A stretch of DNA of 64,000 nucleotides from Ravibacter sp964562455 (GTDB lineage Bacteria; Bacteroidota; Bacteroidia; Cytophagales; Spirosomataceae): contig CAZLTN010000013.1 of assembly GCA_964562455.1 (NCBI GenBank), forward strand, positions 24,049 through 88,048. The letters run 5' to 3'. A program made the position numbers and the translations under genes. The stretch's first letter is position 1; every line of letters starts with the position of its first letter. Positions 18,207-26,751 of this stretch are shown piece after piece. Below the pieces are notes generated by a model, which was not told where the DNA came from, ran no database searches, and was given only the letters and a program-made list of their open reading frames with translations.

Positions 18207-18321
18207 AATTACACACAAACCTGCACAGGAGGCATACATTACGCCGCCCGGGTCGTCGATAAAGAAGCGCTGATAGCCGAAAGCCCCGATAGCTATGGGG
18301 GGCTGATAAACCTACTTACAC

Positions 18322-21201
18322 ATGAATTTAATTGCATTTCGCAATCTGAAAAAGACGTTGCTTTTATGGAGTATCCTGGCAATAAGCTGGTGCTCGGGAG
18401 ACGCCGCATTCGGACAAATGCAAAACAGGCAGCGGTACGTCGGGCTGATGCTCCTCAATCTCAGTGACAAGGGGGATCATGAGCGGCAGCTTATCAGGAT
18501 GGCATCCGAATACGGGCTGAATGCGGTATATCTTACCGTCCAATGGGACAGGGTTTACTATGATTCGCCGGACAAGGCAGACTGGTCGATGTACGATGAG
18601 CAGATAAAATCCGTGATCGACAGGGGTATGTCGGTCGCGATACGTATCCACCTTACAAGGGCCAAAGGGCGCTTGAACGGATTCTGGGACTGGCAGAAGG
18701 ATGGCCTCAAGGATCAGTACAAGATCTCTCACATGGGGGCATTTACCGCTACCACTTTCAGGTATAGCCATGAACCTTCCGCCAATAAAGCTGCGGCTTT
18801 TGTAAAGGAGGTTGTACAGCGTTATAAATGGGTACATGACCAGGGAAAGCTCCTTTTTATAGCTGCCTCCAATACTCCCGAACAGGAGGCGGGCTATCCG
18901 TATGAAAATTTCGAACCCGATACCGACAAGCCCAAGATATACCCGGCCATTTTTGATTGCTCTGAACAGACTGCTGCCGAATACAGGCTGTGGCTTAAGA
19001 AGCATTACGGGAAAATAGAGCGCCTGAACTATTCGTGGGGAGTGGAGTTTAACTCTTTCGAAGAAGTAGGTCCTCATGTAACGCATTGGGAACCAAGTGA
19101 AAGCTTCCGGCAGAGGTATGGCAAAGACTGGTACAGATTCCGTCATGAGCAACTGAAAACCTACACTGAAAAGTTGATTGCGGCTGTAAAGTCGGTCTCT
19201 CCGACAATCCGCTATGTGTCCGACTACGGATCGGTAGTGGATGGAGGAAGCGGGCTCCGCGGCACCATTGCCTTTTCCCACCTGAACGAAAAAGCAGATG
19301 GGGTGAAAGTGAACGATCCGATTGGCGCCGATCACCGGTTTACCACCGATGTCCTGCGCGGCGGACTCCCCCGGCACGCTTTTGTCGGCAATGAGGTATT
19401 TATTGCCGATCATATAACTCAACCGGACATAGATCGCCAGGTAAATGAGTGCTTCGAGCACGGGGCCGACATGGTATGCTTCGTCATTTCCCTTGAGAAA
19501 GCTATGGAGAGGGTACAGGGATCGATAAGATCGGCTGTTTCCAGGTGGAAGACCGTTCCCATGCCAGATATAGTTTATGCTGACAGTATTTCGTACAGCC
19601 TGGTCAGGGGGATCGACCACAGGAGCATGACCGATCTGCTATACGGCAGCTATAGCGCTGCAGCCAAAAAGAATCCCGGTAGCCCGAGACCGGTGAAGGT
19701 CAGGATCGACGACGACATGTTCGTGCCTTCCTACTGGGCAGGGGCTGAAAATAAAATCCCTTACCTTAAGATACCTTTGCCGATGCAGATCAAGGCGTTG
19801 AACAAGCCTTTTTCTTTCGATATAGTCAAGGACCATTTTGGCGATGTGGACGGTTCAATAGACAGGATCAGGATTCAGAACCTGCCCGGTTGGCTTACTT
19901 TCGACGGGCTCACTGTAAAAGGAACAGGTACTTCTCTGGGTGATACCCGGCTCGAAGTGAGGGCTACCGACGATGAAGGGGGAGAGTTTTCGGCGTATCT
20001 GACCCTCAGGATCGATCCTACCGACAATCCCAATATCCCGCCCAAACTCCAGATCAACCTGTCGGAGCTTGTTGCCAGGATTAATGAAACCTATTCTTAT
20101 GAGCTGCCTAAGGAAATGTTTGCCGACGACGATGGTACGGTCACAAGGGTGGAAGTGACGAATCTGCCCGGCTGGCTGAAATTTTCCAACGGAGTTTTGT
20201 CGGGGCGTCCGGCTCAGCTCGGCGATTATCAGCTTACGCTCAAAGCTTATGACAATGGAAATGCTTTCGTTGAGACCTACCTTACCCTGAAGGTGAAGGA
20301 TCAGAATTTTTTTAATACTGCCCCCGCCATCGCAAAACCGATCCCGACGCAGTATTTGCCTGAACACGAGTATTTTAGCTTTGATATTCCTTCCGGTACG
20401 TTTGTCGATCCCGATGGATATCTCACGCACGTCCAGTTGCATGCCCATCCCACATGGCTGAGCCTGGCTTTCAATCGTATTCAGGGTATGCCACCGGGAA
20501 AAGGCGAGTACAGTTTTTTTATACGGGCATTCGACAACAACGGATCTTTCACAGACGCGCCGGTTACCCTGAAGGTAGAAGAGGCTGCCCTCAGGTTTAC
20601 GCTGCAGAGGGGCGGGGGAGTAATCGATCCGGAGGTTATCGGGCTAATCGGCAAAGGACAGGTTTACCAGGTCGACTCGATTCCTTCCCTTCTCAATATA
20701 GCGGTGGAAGGAAACTATCCGTTTGACAGGATCAGGGTGAAGCTGACCGGGCCCTTCCTGCACGAAAACCGCACCAGGCGGCATCCTTACACATTGTTTG
20801 CCGGTAACGGCGGGTTCCGGCCGGCAATAGGAAGATATGATATTTTCGGAGAGGCTTATACCTGGAACGACTCCCTGCTCTATGTTACCTCCACTCACTT
20901 TTATATTTCGAGAGGATCCGGTGATGATATAACCGGCGATATGCCGGAGTGGACAGTTTATCCTGTTCCTTTCGGCGATATAATGAACCTGAAGGTCGGT
21001 GACGACCAGGAAACTTCCTACCGTTTCAATATCGTGACCGCTATGGGCCAGAAACTGGAAGTGCCCGAAAGATTTGTGGTTCGTACCGGGCCGCTTTACC
21101 AGATCAATTTTTCAAATTTCGGCCTGCCCGGAGGGATATATGTCGTTGAAGCTTCCCTCGATGGTGTAATCAGGAAGAGGATTAAGGTAGCGAAGAATTA
21201 G
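18322..21201 (+). CDS. GH42-like secreted glycosidase with Ig-like repeats and T9SS domain
   Basis: A 959-residue extracellular protein. After a signal peptide (about 1-32, AAFGQ) residues 38-430 form a TIM barrel resembling GH42 beta-galactosidase domains: the GLNAVYLTVQWDR opening and YGKIERLNYSWGVEFNSFEEV match the GH42 pattern YGTLEALNxAWG. Candidate catalytic glutamates are in SNTPEQEAG (near 190) and VGNEVFIAD (near 357); I cannot confirm them. Residues 480-760 hold three putative-Ig (cadherin-like) repeats, each with a GxLPGWL-type core (NLPGWLTF, NLPGWLKF, AHPTWLSL). The C-terminus (YPVPFGDIMNLKVG ... GGIYVVEASLDG) is a T9SS sorting signal. Confidence 0.75.
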   Translation: MNLIAFRNLKKTLLLWSILAISWCSGDAAFGQMQNRQRYVGLMLLNLSDKGDHERQLIRMASEYGLNAVYLTVQWDRVYYDSPDKADWSMYDEQIKSVIDRGMSVAIRIHLTRAKGRLNGFWDWQKDGLKDQYKISHMGAFTATTFRYSHEPSANKAAAFVKEVVQRYKWVHDQGKLLFIAASNTPEQEAGYPYENFEPDTDKPKIYPAIFDCSEQTAAEYRLWLKKHYGKIERLNYSWGVEFNSFEEVGPHVTHWEPSESFRQRYGKDWYRFRHEQLKTYTEKLIAAVKSVSPTIRYVSDYGSVVDGGSGLRGTIAFSHLNEKADGVKVNDPIGADHRFTTDVLRGGLPRHAFVGNEVFIADHITQPDIDRQVNECFEHGADMVCFVISLEKAMERVQGSIRSAVSRWKTVPMPDIVYADSISYSLVRGIDHRSMTDLLYGSYSAAAKKNPGSPRPVKVRIDDDMFVPSYWAGAENKIPYLKIPLPMQIKALNKPFSFDIVKDHFGDVDGSIDRIRIQNLPGWLTFDGLTVKGTGTSLGDTRLEVRATDDEGGEFSAYLTLRIDPTDNPNIPPKLQINLSELVARINETYSYELPKEMFADDDGTVTRVEVTNLPGWLKFSNGVLSGRPAQLGDYQLTLKAYDNGNAFVETYLTLKVKDQNFFNTAPAIAKPIPTQYLPEHEYFSFDIPSGTFVDPDGYLTHVQLHAHPTWLSLAFNRIQGMPPGKGEYSFFIRAFDNNGSFTDAPVTLKVEEAALRFTLQRGGGVIDPEVIGLIGKGQVYQVDSIPSLLNIAVEGNYPFDRIRVKLTGPFLHENRTRRHPYTLFAGNGGFRPAIGRYDIFGEAYTWNDSLLYVTSTHFYISRGSGDDITGDMPEWTVYPVPFGDIMNLKVGDDQETSYRFNIVTAMGQKLEVPERFVVRTGPLYQINFSNFGLPGGIYVVEASLDGVIRKRIKVAKN

Positions 21202-21454
21202 CGCGCTAGGGAGATATCCGTATGGGGTGTACGTCACACGGCGACAGTTTCAGAGAGGCTGTCTGAAAAGTTCTTTAATATACCATGCGGCCAAATAATC
21301 TTTGGTATTCTCTAGACCCCCTCGGTCCGATATCGTAGCCCCGGGGATCCAACAATCGGGAGATGGATTGCCGGGTTCGACACAGAGGACCGCTTAGAGG
21401 GTGGAGAGCCACAGAGCCTGGTCGTTTAAAGCTCGTTGCTTTGTAATGGTATGC
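21202..21454. other. Gene-free spacer with possible IS-end and repeat traces
   Basis: This stretch holds no credible reading frame. GAGGCTGTCTGAAAAGT at 21253-21269 resembles the terminal sequence of some Bacteroidota insertion sequences, and ACACAGAGGACC plus GAGAGCCACAGAGCC near 21379-21418 resemble the CTCTGTGG-type repeat. Both are traces only; no transposase is present. Confidence 0.35.
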
Positions 21455-21485
21455 TTGCATAATAATATTATTCCTGCTACTTTTG
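21455..21485 (+). promoter_or_regulatory. Bacteroidota-type promoter of the acyl-CoA dehydrogenase
   Basis: TTG at 21455-21457, a 20-nt spacer and TACTTTTG at 21478-21485, matching TTG-N20-TAnnTTTG. The predicted leader to the ATG at 21556 is about 63 nt. Confidence 0.65.
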
Positions 21486-21555
21486 CCTTTGTAGCCGGTG
21501 CAGTCGACCGGCATTTCCAAAAACGAGTTATTCACATCACCATAATATTTCAGAA

Positions 21556-23373
21556 ATGGCCACTGAACAAGCTAAAGCCAAGACCATCCGCGGCGGCGAA
21601 TTCATTATAAGAGAATCAGATGCAGCGGAAGTGTTTATTCCGGAGGAGTTTTCCGAAGAACAGTTGATGATCGCCCAGACTTGTGATGACTTTCTGAAGG
21701 CGGAGATCTGGCCGCGCCTCAATGAGCTGGATGCTGCCGGGAGTCCTGAGCTGATCACTTCTCTTATGGACAAGGCCGGGGAGCTCGGCCTGTTGGGTAT
21801 AGCGGTTCCGGAGGAACACGGAGGTTTCGGAATGAGCTTCAATACTTCGATGCTTGTTACGGAGCGTACCGGTGCCGGACATTCGTTTTCGGTAGCGCTT
21901 TCGGCGCATACCGGTATCGGGACGCTGCCAATAGTATATTATGGTAACGAAGATCAGAAAAGCAAATACCTGCCTAAGCTTGCTTCCGGCGAATCAAAGT
22001 CGGCTTATTGTCTTACCGAGCCGGATTCCGGGTCGGATGCCAATTCGGGGAAAACCAGGGCTGTGCTGAGCGCCGACGGGAAGAGTTATGTCCTTAACGG
22101 GCAAAAGATGTGGATCACCAACGGAGGTTTTGCCGATTTGTTTATTGTTTTTGCCAAAATAGCAGATGAGAACGGGAAGGCCGATAAAAATCTTTCCGCG
22201 TTTATAGTGGAGAAGGGCTACGGTGGTATTACGATGAATGAACCTGAGCATAAAATGGGTATAAAAGGCTCCGATACCCGGCAGATCTTTTTTAATGACT
22301 GTCATGTTCCGGTTGAGAACCTGCTGTCTGAGAGAGGAAACGGATTTAAGATCGCAGTCAATATCCTGAATATCGGTCGTATCAAGCTGGCTGCTGCTGC
22401 GCTTGGAGGGGCTAAAAAGGTATTGGATGCTGCTATTCAGTATGCTAATGAGAGAAAGCAGTTCGGGGCGGCCATTGCCAGCTTCGGCGCTATCAAATAC
22501 AAGTTAGCAGAGATGGCTACAAAAATTTTTGCTTCGGAATCGGCAGCATACAGGGCCGGTCAGGATATAGACAACCTCATAGAGACTTTTAAGTCCGGCG
22601 GGATGCCCGATGCGGAAGCCAAGCTGAAGGCGCTGGAAGAGTTTGCCATCGAATGCGCCATTATGAAGGTACACGGCTCGGAAGTGCTCGACTATGTGGC
22701 CGACGAAGGTGTGCAGATTTACGGAGGCATGGGCTATAGTGCCGAAGCTCCCATGGACAGGGCTTACCGTGACAGCCGGATCAATCGTATCTTTGAAGGG
22801 ACCAATGAAATCAATCGCCTGCTGACAGTCGATATGCTGCTTAAGCGGGCTATGAAAGGCCAGATTGACCTTATGGGCCCTGCAATGGCCGTTTCGAAGG
22901 AGATTCTTTCCATTCCTGATTTTGGGGCTGACGACGATGATGCACTTTTTGCCAAAGAGAAAAAGATTCTGCGGAATCTCAAAAAGGCCATATTGATGGT
23001 AGCCGGGGCTGCTGTGCAGAAGTTCACAATGTCGCTGCCGGAAGAGCAGGAGATAATTATGGATATTGCGGATATGGGTATTGAGGTATATGTTGCCGAA
23101 TCGGTCCTGCTCCGGGTAGAGAAGCTGGCGCAGAAGAACGGGGATGATGCGGTGCGTATCCAGCACAGCATGGCGTTGGTATACCTCTACGAAGCTGTAG
23201 AGAAAGTCGGGAAATCGGGGAGAAGTGCAATTACTTCATTTGCCGAAGCCGATGAGCTCCGCGTGATGCTGATGGGGTTAAAAAGGTTTACCAAGACCGA
23301 TCCGGTCAACCTCAAAAAGTTACGGAGGGAGATCGCGGATCACTTCATCGCGAAAAACGAATATTCCTTTTAG
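21556..23373 (+). CDS. Acyl-CoA dehydrogenase, 600-residue type
   Basis: A cytosolic FAD enzyme that introduces the trans-2 double bond in fatty acyl-CoA. The family motifs YCLTEPDSGSDAN, MWITNGGFADLFIVFAK and the C-terminal YGGMGYSAEAPMDRAYRDSRI followed by FEGTNEINR are present; the Glu in the last two segments includes the catalytic base. At 605 residues it is about 200 longer than single-domain enzymes, with a helical C-terminal extension as in mitochondrial VLCAD/ACAD9-like and Bacteroidota paralogues. It stands alone with its own promoter and a long hairpin downstream. Chain-length preference unknown. Confidence 0.93.
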   Translation: MATEQAKAKTIRGGEFIIRESDAAEVFIPEEFSEEQLMIAQTCDDFLKAEIWPRLNELDAAGSPELITSLMDKAGELGLLGIAVPEEHGGFGMSFNTSMLVTERTGAGHSFSVALSAHTGIGTLPIVYYGNEDQKSKYLPKLASGESKSAYCLTEPDSGSDANSGKTRAVLSADGKSYVLNGQKMWITNGGFADLFIVFAKIADENGKADKNLSAFIVEKGYGGITMNEPEHKMGIKGSDTRQIFFNDCHVPVENLLSERGNGFKIAVNILNIGRIKLAAAALGGAKKVLDAAIQYANERKQFGAAIASFGAIKYKLAEMATKIFASESAAYRAGQDIDNLIETFKSGGMPDAEAKLKALEEFAIECAIMKVHGSEVLDYVADEGVQIYGGMGYSAEAPMDRAYRDSRINRIFEGTNEINRLLTVDMLLKRAMKGQIDLMGPAMAVSKEILSIPDFGADDDDALFAKEKKILRNLKKAILMVAGAAVQKFTMSLPEEQEIIMDIADMGIEVYVAESVLLRVEKLAQKNGDDAVRIQHSMALVYLYEAVEKVGKSGRSAITSFAEADELRVMLMGLKRFTKTDPVNLKKLRREIADHFIAKNEYSF

Positions 23374-23401
23374 AAGGGCCGGCTCTGGTCCCTATGAGTT
23401 G

Positions 23402-23448
23402 AACACACCCGGCGTCGATGTAAAAACTACATCGGCGCCGGGTGTGTT
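23402..23448. other. 21-bp perfect hairpin after the acyl-CoA dehydrogenase gene
   Basis: Left arm 23402-23422 and right arm 23428-23448 (core ACACACCCGGCG / CGCCGGGTGTGT) pair fully with one G-U wobble around a 5-nt loop AAAAC. No clear U-run follows, so it may be a transcript-stabilising structure or a factor-assisted terminator. Confidence 0.6.
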
Positions 23449-23577
23449 GTATATCGCCTGATCGTCTGAGATCCCGTTTTGGAGAAATACCCTGATCATG
23501 AAATTGTAGAAGACAATTTTATTAAAGAACTTCGTGTAGGAGAACAATACCGGATTCATTCACCTAATCTCTTAACT

Positions 23578-23988
23578 ATGAAGACTTTCAAACTTTTGAC
23601 GATGGCTACTGTGATAGTGCCTGTCCTGTTGACGGCCTGTAAGAAAGACGATCCTGAACCACTTACCGTAACGGGTTTCTGGGTTGGGAAATATGGTAGC
23701 AACAATAATTACCCTACTTCCGACTATGCCTTTCTGTTCAGGGGCGACGGCACCGTACGGGTATTCAGCGGCGGCGCTGATACGACCTCAGCCGGAGTAT
23801 CCAAGGCCGAGGGTATTTATTCCTTTCTGGGATCTACGGTAACGGCAAAATACACTTATATGGGGGCTGGGGGGACGACGTTTTCAGTAAGCGCGAAGGT
23901 CAATAGCAAGTTTACTTTTATGGAAGGCACGTGGGGACCCGGTGATAATACCTCGGGTAGCGGGAGGTATTTCGTGGTGAAGGAGTAG
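23578..23988 (+). CDS. Small lipoprotein, unknown function
   Basis: A 136-residue protein with a lipoprotein signal: MKTFKLLTMATVIVPVLLTAC, with the lipobox LLTAC giving a lipidated Cys near residue 21. The mature part is Gly/Thr-rich (VTGFWVGKYGSNNNYP ... GDGTVRVFSGG ... TFMEGTWGPGDN) and resembles Bacteroidota lipocalin-like or DUF-type lipoproteins, though no exact family is recognised. A longer reading from 23479 lacks a signal at its N-terminus, so the ATG at 23578 is preferred. Fragments of a related sequence lie at 24001-24040 and 24740-24795. Confidence 0.65.
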   Translation: MKTFKLLTMATVIVPVLLTACKKDDPEPLTVTGFWVGKYGSNNNYPTSDYAFLFRGDGTVRVFSGGADTTSAGVSKAEGIYSFLGSTVTAKYTYMGAGGTTFSVSAKVNSKFTFMEGTWGPGDNTSGSGRYFVVKE

Positions 23989-24000
23989 GGGTACTTTGGA

Positions 24001-24040
24001 TCCGGGGGGCAATGTTTTCAGTAAGTGTGAAGGTCCTATT
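24001..24040 (+). pseudogene. Fragment related to the lipoprotein gene (3' part)
   Basis: GTTTTCAGTAAGTGTGAAGG closely matches GTTTTCAGTAAGCGCGAAGG inside the intact gene near 23880 (TFSVSAKV). It is too short to encode anything and looks like a degraded partial duplicate. Confidence 0.45.
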
Positions 24041-24158
24041 TTGAGGATTTGACAAACTGATCTTTTTTTCGCTAGTTTATGTTCTGTTTAAAGACAAGGA
24101 ATATTCGGGACAGGCTGAGATGGAAAATCATTAATCATACATTTATACTTTATAAGCA

Positions 24159-24689
24159 ATGGAGACGATAGATAAAATACTGGTATCAATTGAGAAACTG
24201 CACCGGGCGCAGGCTAAAACCGATGAACAATTAGCTAAAACCGACCTTAAACTAAAGGAAACTGTACAGACATTGAGTAACATCGGCGTCAATCTCGGCC
24301 ATGTTGCGGAAGAGTTTTTCTACTATGCCCTGAAGGATGATCCGAGATTAGGGGATATCAGGTTTGACAGTATAGCCCTCAACCTGCATAGCAGGAACAA
24401 GAGAATACAGGACGAATTTGATATAGTGCTTTTCAACGGTGACGCCGTGGGTATTATCGAGATAAAACACAAAGTACACCCCAAGGATCTTGAAAAGCTC
24501 AAAACTAAAAAAGTTGAAAACTTCAGAGAGCTCTTTCCGGACTACGCTGATTATAAATACTACCTGGGTATCGGAGGTTTTAGCATTCCTGCCGAAGTCG
24601 CCAACATTGCCAAAGCCGACGGTATAGCCGTTCTCCGTCAGAAGGGCGACGTAGCAGAGATTGATGCAGAGGGATTGACGGCGTATTGA
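24159..24689 (+). CDS. PD-(D/E)XK nuclease-like protein with N-terminal coiled coil
   Basis: A 176-residue protein. Residues 1-45 form a probable coiled coil (AQAKTDEQLAKTDLKLKETVQ). Residues 46-165 resemble the PD-(D/E)XK fold of the DUF3782-like group: conserved Glu in HVAEEFFY (51/52), Asp88 in QDEFDIVLFN and Glu101-Ile-Lys103 in GIIEIKHKV. Such proteins are common, often mobile, single genes of unknown role in cyanobacteria and Bacteroidota. The gene is bracketed by two fragments of the neighbouring lipoprotein sequence. DNA cleavage is a fold-based inference. Confidence 0.7.
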   Translation: METIDKILVSIEKLHRAQAKTDEQLAKTDLKLKETVQTLSNIGVNLGHVAEEFFYYALKDDPRLGDIRFDSIALNLHSRNKRIQDEFDIVLFNGDAVGIIEIKHKVHPKDLEKLKTKKVENFRELFPDYADYKYYLGIGGFSIPAEVANIAKADGIAVLRQKGDVAEIDAEGLTAY

Positions 24690-24739
24690 ATGGGTGAGGC
24701 CATTTAGCTGGCCGATTCCACTACGTGTTGCTTATCGGC

Positions 24740-24795
24740 GTTCCGGCCCGGATGGTTCCGTACGGTATTTGGTGGTGGCATTGATACGACAACAC
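24740..24795 (+). pseudogene. Frameshifted fragment related to the lipoprotein gene
   Basis: The stretch GGTTCCGTACGG followed by TATTTGGTGGTGGCATTGAT aligns with the intact gene near 23745-23790 (GTVRVFSGGADTT). A single-base loss after GTACGG shifts the frame; restoring it reads VFGGGIDTT. A gene relic, not expressed as such. Confidence 0.5.
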
Positions 24796-24807
24796 TAAAT
24801 TTTACCA

Positions 24808-25341
24808 CTATTTTTTTCGTCTGTAATGTAGTTGGGTTAGTCCTGTGTCAAATGTTTTCGTATCCAAAAGTTCAAGTTGCTGTTCGGGCCTTCCGTCTTT
24901 GAAAAGCCTTGTGCCGTTACCGACTAAGACAGGTACAATGGAAATAATAAATTCGTCAATAAGGTCATTCTTTAATAGTTCATTTATTATTTCTGCCCCT
25001 CCGTCACAATATATGTTCTTACCATCTTCAGACTTTAATCGCGCTACCAATTCAGCCAAGCTCCCTGTGTAGAAAGTTGTTCTGCCTGCATCAGGTCTTT
25101 GTGTTCTTGTTATGACGTACACATCTCGTTGCCCGTCGTCGTAATGAGATGAGCCGATTTCTTTAAGTACGTAGTCATAAGTTTTTCTGCCAATAATCAG
25201 GGTGTCTATTGTGTCTGTAAAACTTGCGTACCCATAGTCTTCGCCTTCTTTTTCTACTGATTTCAGAAAACTAAGATCGTCATTTGGCTGGGCTATATAG
25301 CCATCTAAACTTGTCGCTATGAAAAGTGATAATTTTCGCAT
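24808..25341 (-). CDS. RibD C-terminal/dihydrofolate reductase family protein
   Basis: A 177-residue NADPH-dependent reductase fold protein (YyaP/YwjB type). The N-terminus KLSLFIATSLDGYIAQPNDDL, the GRKTYDYVLKEIG segment and IYCDGGAEIINELLKNDLIDEFIISIVPVLVG are family hallmarks, the second containing the cofactor-binding GG. These proteins are mostly uncharacterised; they are not the housekeeping folate enzyme. It is the first of three AT-rich genes (24.8-26.7 kb) that differ in composition from the neighbours. Confidence 0.85.
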   Translation of the reverse strand: MRKLSLFIATSLDGYIAQPNDDLSFLKSVEKEGEDYGYASFTDTIDTLIIGRKTYDYVLKEIGSSHYDDGQRDVYVITRTQRPDAGRTTFYTGSLAELVARLKSEDGKNIYCDGGAEIINELLKNDLIDEFIISIVPVLVGNGTRLFKDGRPEQQLELLDTKTFDTGLTQLHYRRKK

Positions 25342-25457
25342 TATATCTCTGTTTCAGGTTGTTTGATTCTTTCGGTAAGTTGTGCCTGTCGGTGGCTGGT
25401 GTCTATCTGTCTTTATTAGTTTGTTAAAGACAATTTTGTTAATCTCCTGCTATATTA

Positions 25458-26081
25458 CTAAAAATTAAACCCGAAATGCAGCCCTGGTTCAGGCGTGTAT
25501 TTTGACCACTTGTCATCTTTTTCTTTAAACCCATCAGGCATTTTAGTATGATAAGGCCGGCCGGCAATACCAAGTGATGGTTGTATAAAAAACCTGTCCT
25601 TAAAGAGTTTAATGTGATAGCCAACCCGATAGGAGTTGAATATATGGAAGCCATTATCCACCTTATTGCCGTTGTTATTCACAAATGTTTGCCACATAGG
25701 CATTACGTGTACTGCTGCGTAAAGACCTTTCCAAAGAAATCTTTGATAAGCAAGACCAATACCATAATCTCTTATATAGCCAGGAAATTTCTCTTCCGGC
25801 TTTCCGTACGATTTGTTAAAAAATGGGTTAATACCAAGCGGCCAGGCATATTTCCAAGTTATTAGTTCAAGAGAAATTACATCCTTTCCTGTAATACGAT
25901 AACCTGAATTCAGTTGAATAAAATCAGGTCTGTTTACGGAAGAAAAATTTCCCAACATAAATAAGGTACTACCGACAAAATGCTTTTTATAAGTACTGTC
26001 TTGGTTGGTATATTGCGCATTAAGATGTAAACTACTTGCCAATACTAAGGCAAGTCCAATCCATGAAATTCTCTTTTGCAT
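25458..26081 (-). CDS. Outer-membrane beta-barrel-like protein, unknown function
   Basis: A 207-residue protein with a signal peptide (about 1-22, SLHLNAQ). The mature chain alternates aromatic and polar residues and ends GLHFGFNF, the C-terminal Phe expected for outer-membrane barrels. No specific family is recognised. The coding sequence is AT-rich compared with the surrounding window. TACTTTTG on the minus strand at 26117-26110 may be its -7 element, 28 nt before the ATG. Confidence 0.65.
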   Translation of the reverse strand: MQKRISWIGLALVLASSLHLNAQYTNQDSTYKKHFVGSTLFMLGNFSSVNRPDFIQLNSGYRITGKDVISLELITWKYAWPLGINPFFNKSYGKPEEKFPGYIRDYGIGLAYQRFLWKGLYAAVHVMPMWQTFVNNNGNKVDNGFHIFNSYRVGYHIKLFKDRFFIQPSLGIAGRPYHTKMPDGFKEKDDKWSKYTPEPGLHFGFNF

Positions 26082-26109
26082 ATTCGTTTTAATTAATGTT
26101 AAACGATTG

Positions 26110-26117
26110 CAAAAGTA
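26110..26117 (-). promoter_or_regulatory. Candidate -7 element upstream of the outer-membrane protein
   Basis: TACTTTTG on the minus strand fits TAnnTTTG; the expected TTG 20 nt further upstream is not seen. Confidence 0.35.
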
Positions 26118-26163
26118 GATTGGCTTGCTCCTTAAATTTGTTCACTTAAGTTAAGAAATGAAG

Positions 26164-26745
26164 TCATTCCTTACTTTTTTCAAGGATTCTTGCCCGTATC
26201 CTGCTTAAGGACTGAGGTTTAATGCCCAAATAACTTGCTAACTGGTGTTGTGGAACACGCTGAATAAGGTCTGGTCTTTTTTGTATTAAGTTCAGGTATC
26301 GTTGTTCAGGTGAAGAAATCTTAAACGCGTCAAAGTCTGATCGCTGTTTAGCTAAGAGTTCTTCGGATACCATTTTACATATGGTTTCAAACTTTGGAAA
26401 GTTATTGTTTATTTCTACTTCCATATCAGAATTTGAAACTGTAAATATAGTGTCTTCTATACAGCTTATATAATACTCAGACGGAGTTTTGCTTATTACA
26501 CAATGAGGTGTCAGGGTTTCCATTTCCGTGTAGAAATCAGTGGTTTTTTCTTCACTATCTAAAATGTAATAGATCCGGATACAGCCTTTTATAACAAAGT
26601 AGCTATCTTTCGATTTTTGTCCTTCTTTGAGTAAAATCGTCCCTTTTTTTACCGAGCGAAATATGTCCGGAGAACCGATTGCGTTCTTCTCTTCTTCTGT
26701 CAAAGAAACGTATTTTGATATAAAGTCAAATAGTATGTTTTTCAT
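26164..26745 (-). CDS. Crp/Fnr-family transcriptional regulator
   Basis: A 193-residue regulator. Residues 15-125 form the cyclic-nucleotide-binding beta-roll (KKGTILLKEGQKSKDSYFVIKGCIRIYY), which lacks the Arg-Ser pocket typical of true cAMP binders. Residues 150-190 carry a degenerate helix-turn-helix (QHQLASYLGIKPQSLSRIRARI), as in many Bacteroidota Crp-like regulators with unknown ligands. It is 6 bp downstream of the glutamine-synthetase-like gene and could be read from the same transcript, or be the autonomous regulator of the two genes downstream of it. Confidence 0.85.
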   Translation of the reverse strand: MKNILFDFISKYVSLTEEEKNAIGSPDIFRSVKKGTILLKEGQKSKDSYFVIKGCIRIYYILDSEEKTTDFYTEMETLTPHCVISKTPSEYYISCIEDTIFTVSNSDMEVEINNNFPKFETICKMVSEELLAKQRSDFDAFKISSPEQRYLNLIQKRPDLIQRVPQHQLASYLGIKPQSLSRIRARILEKSKE

Positions 26746-26751
26746 TGCCTT

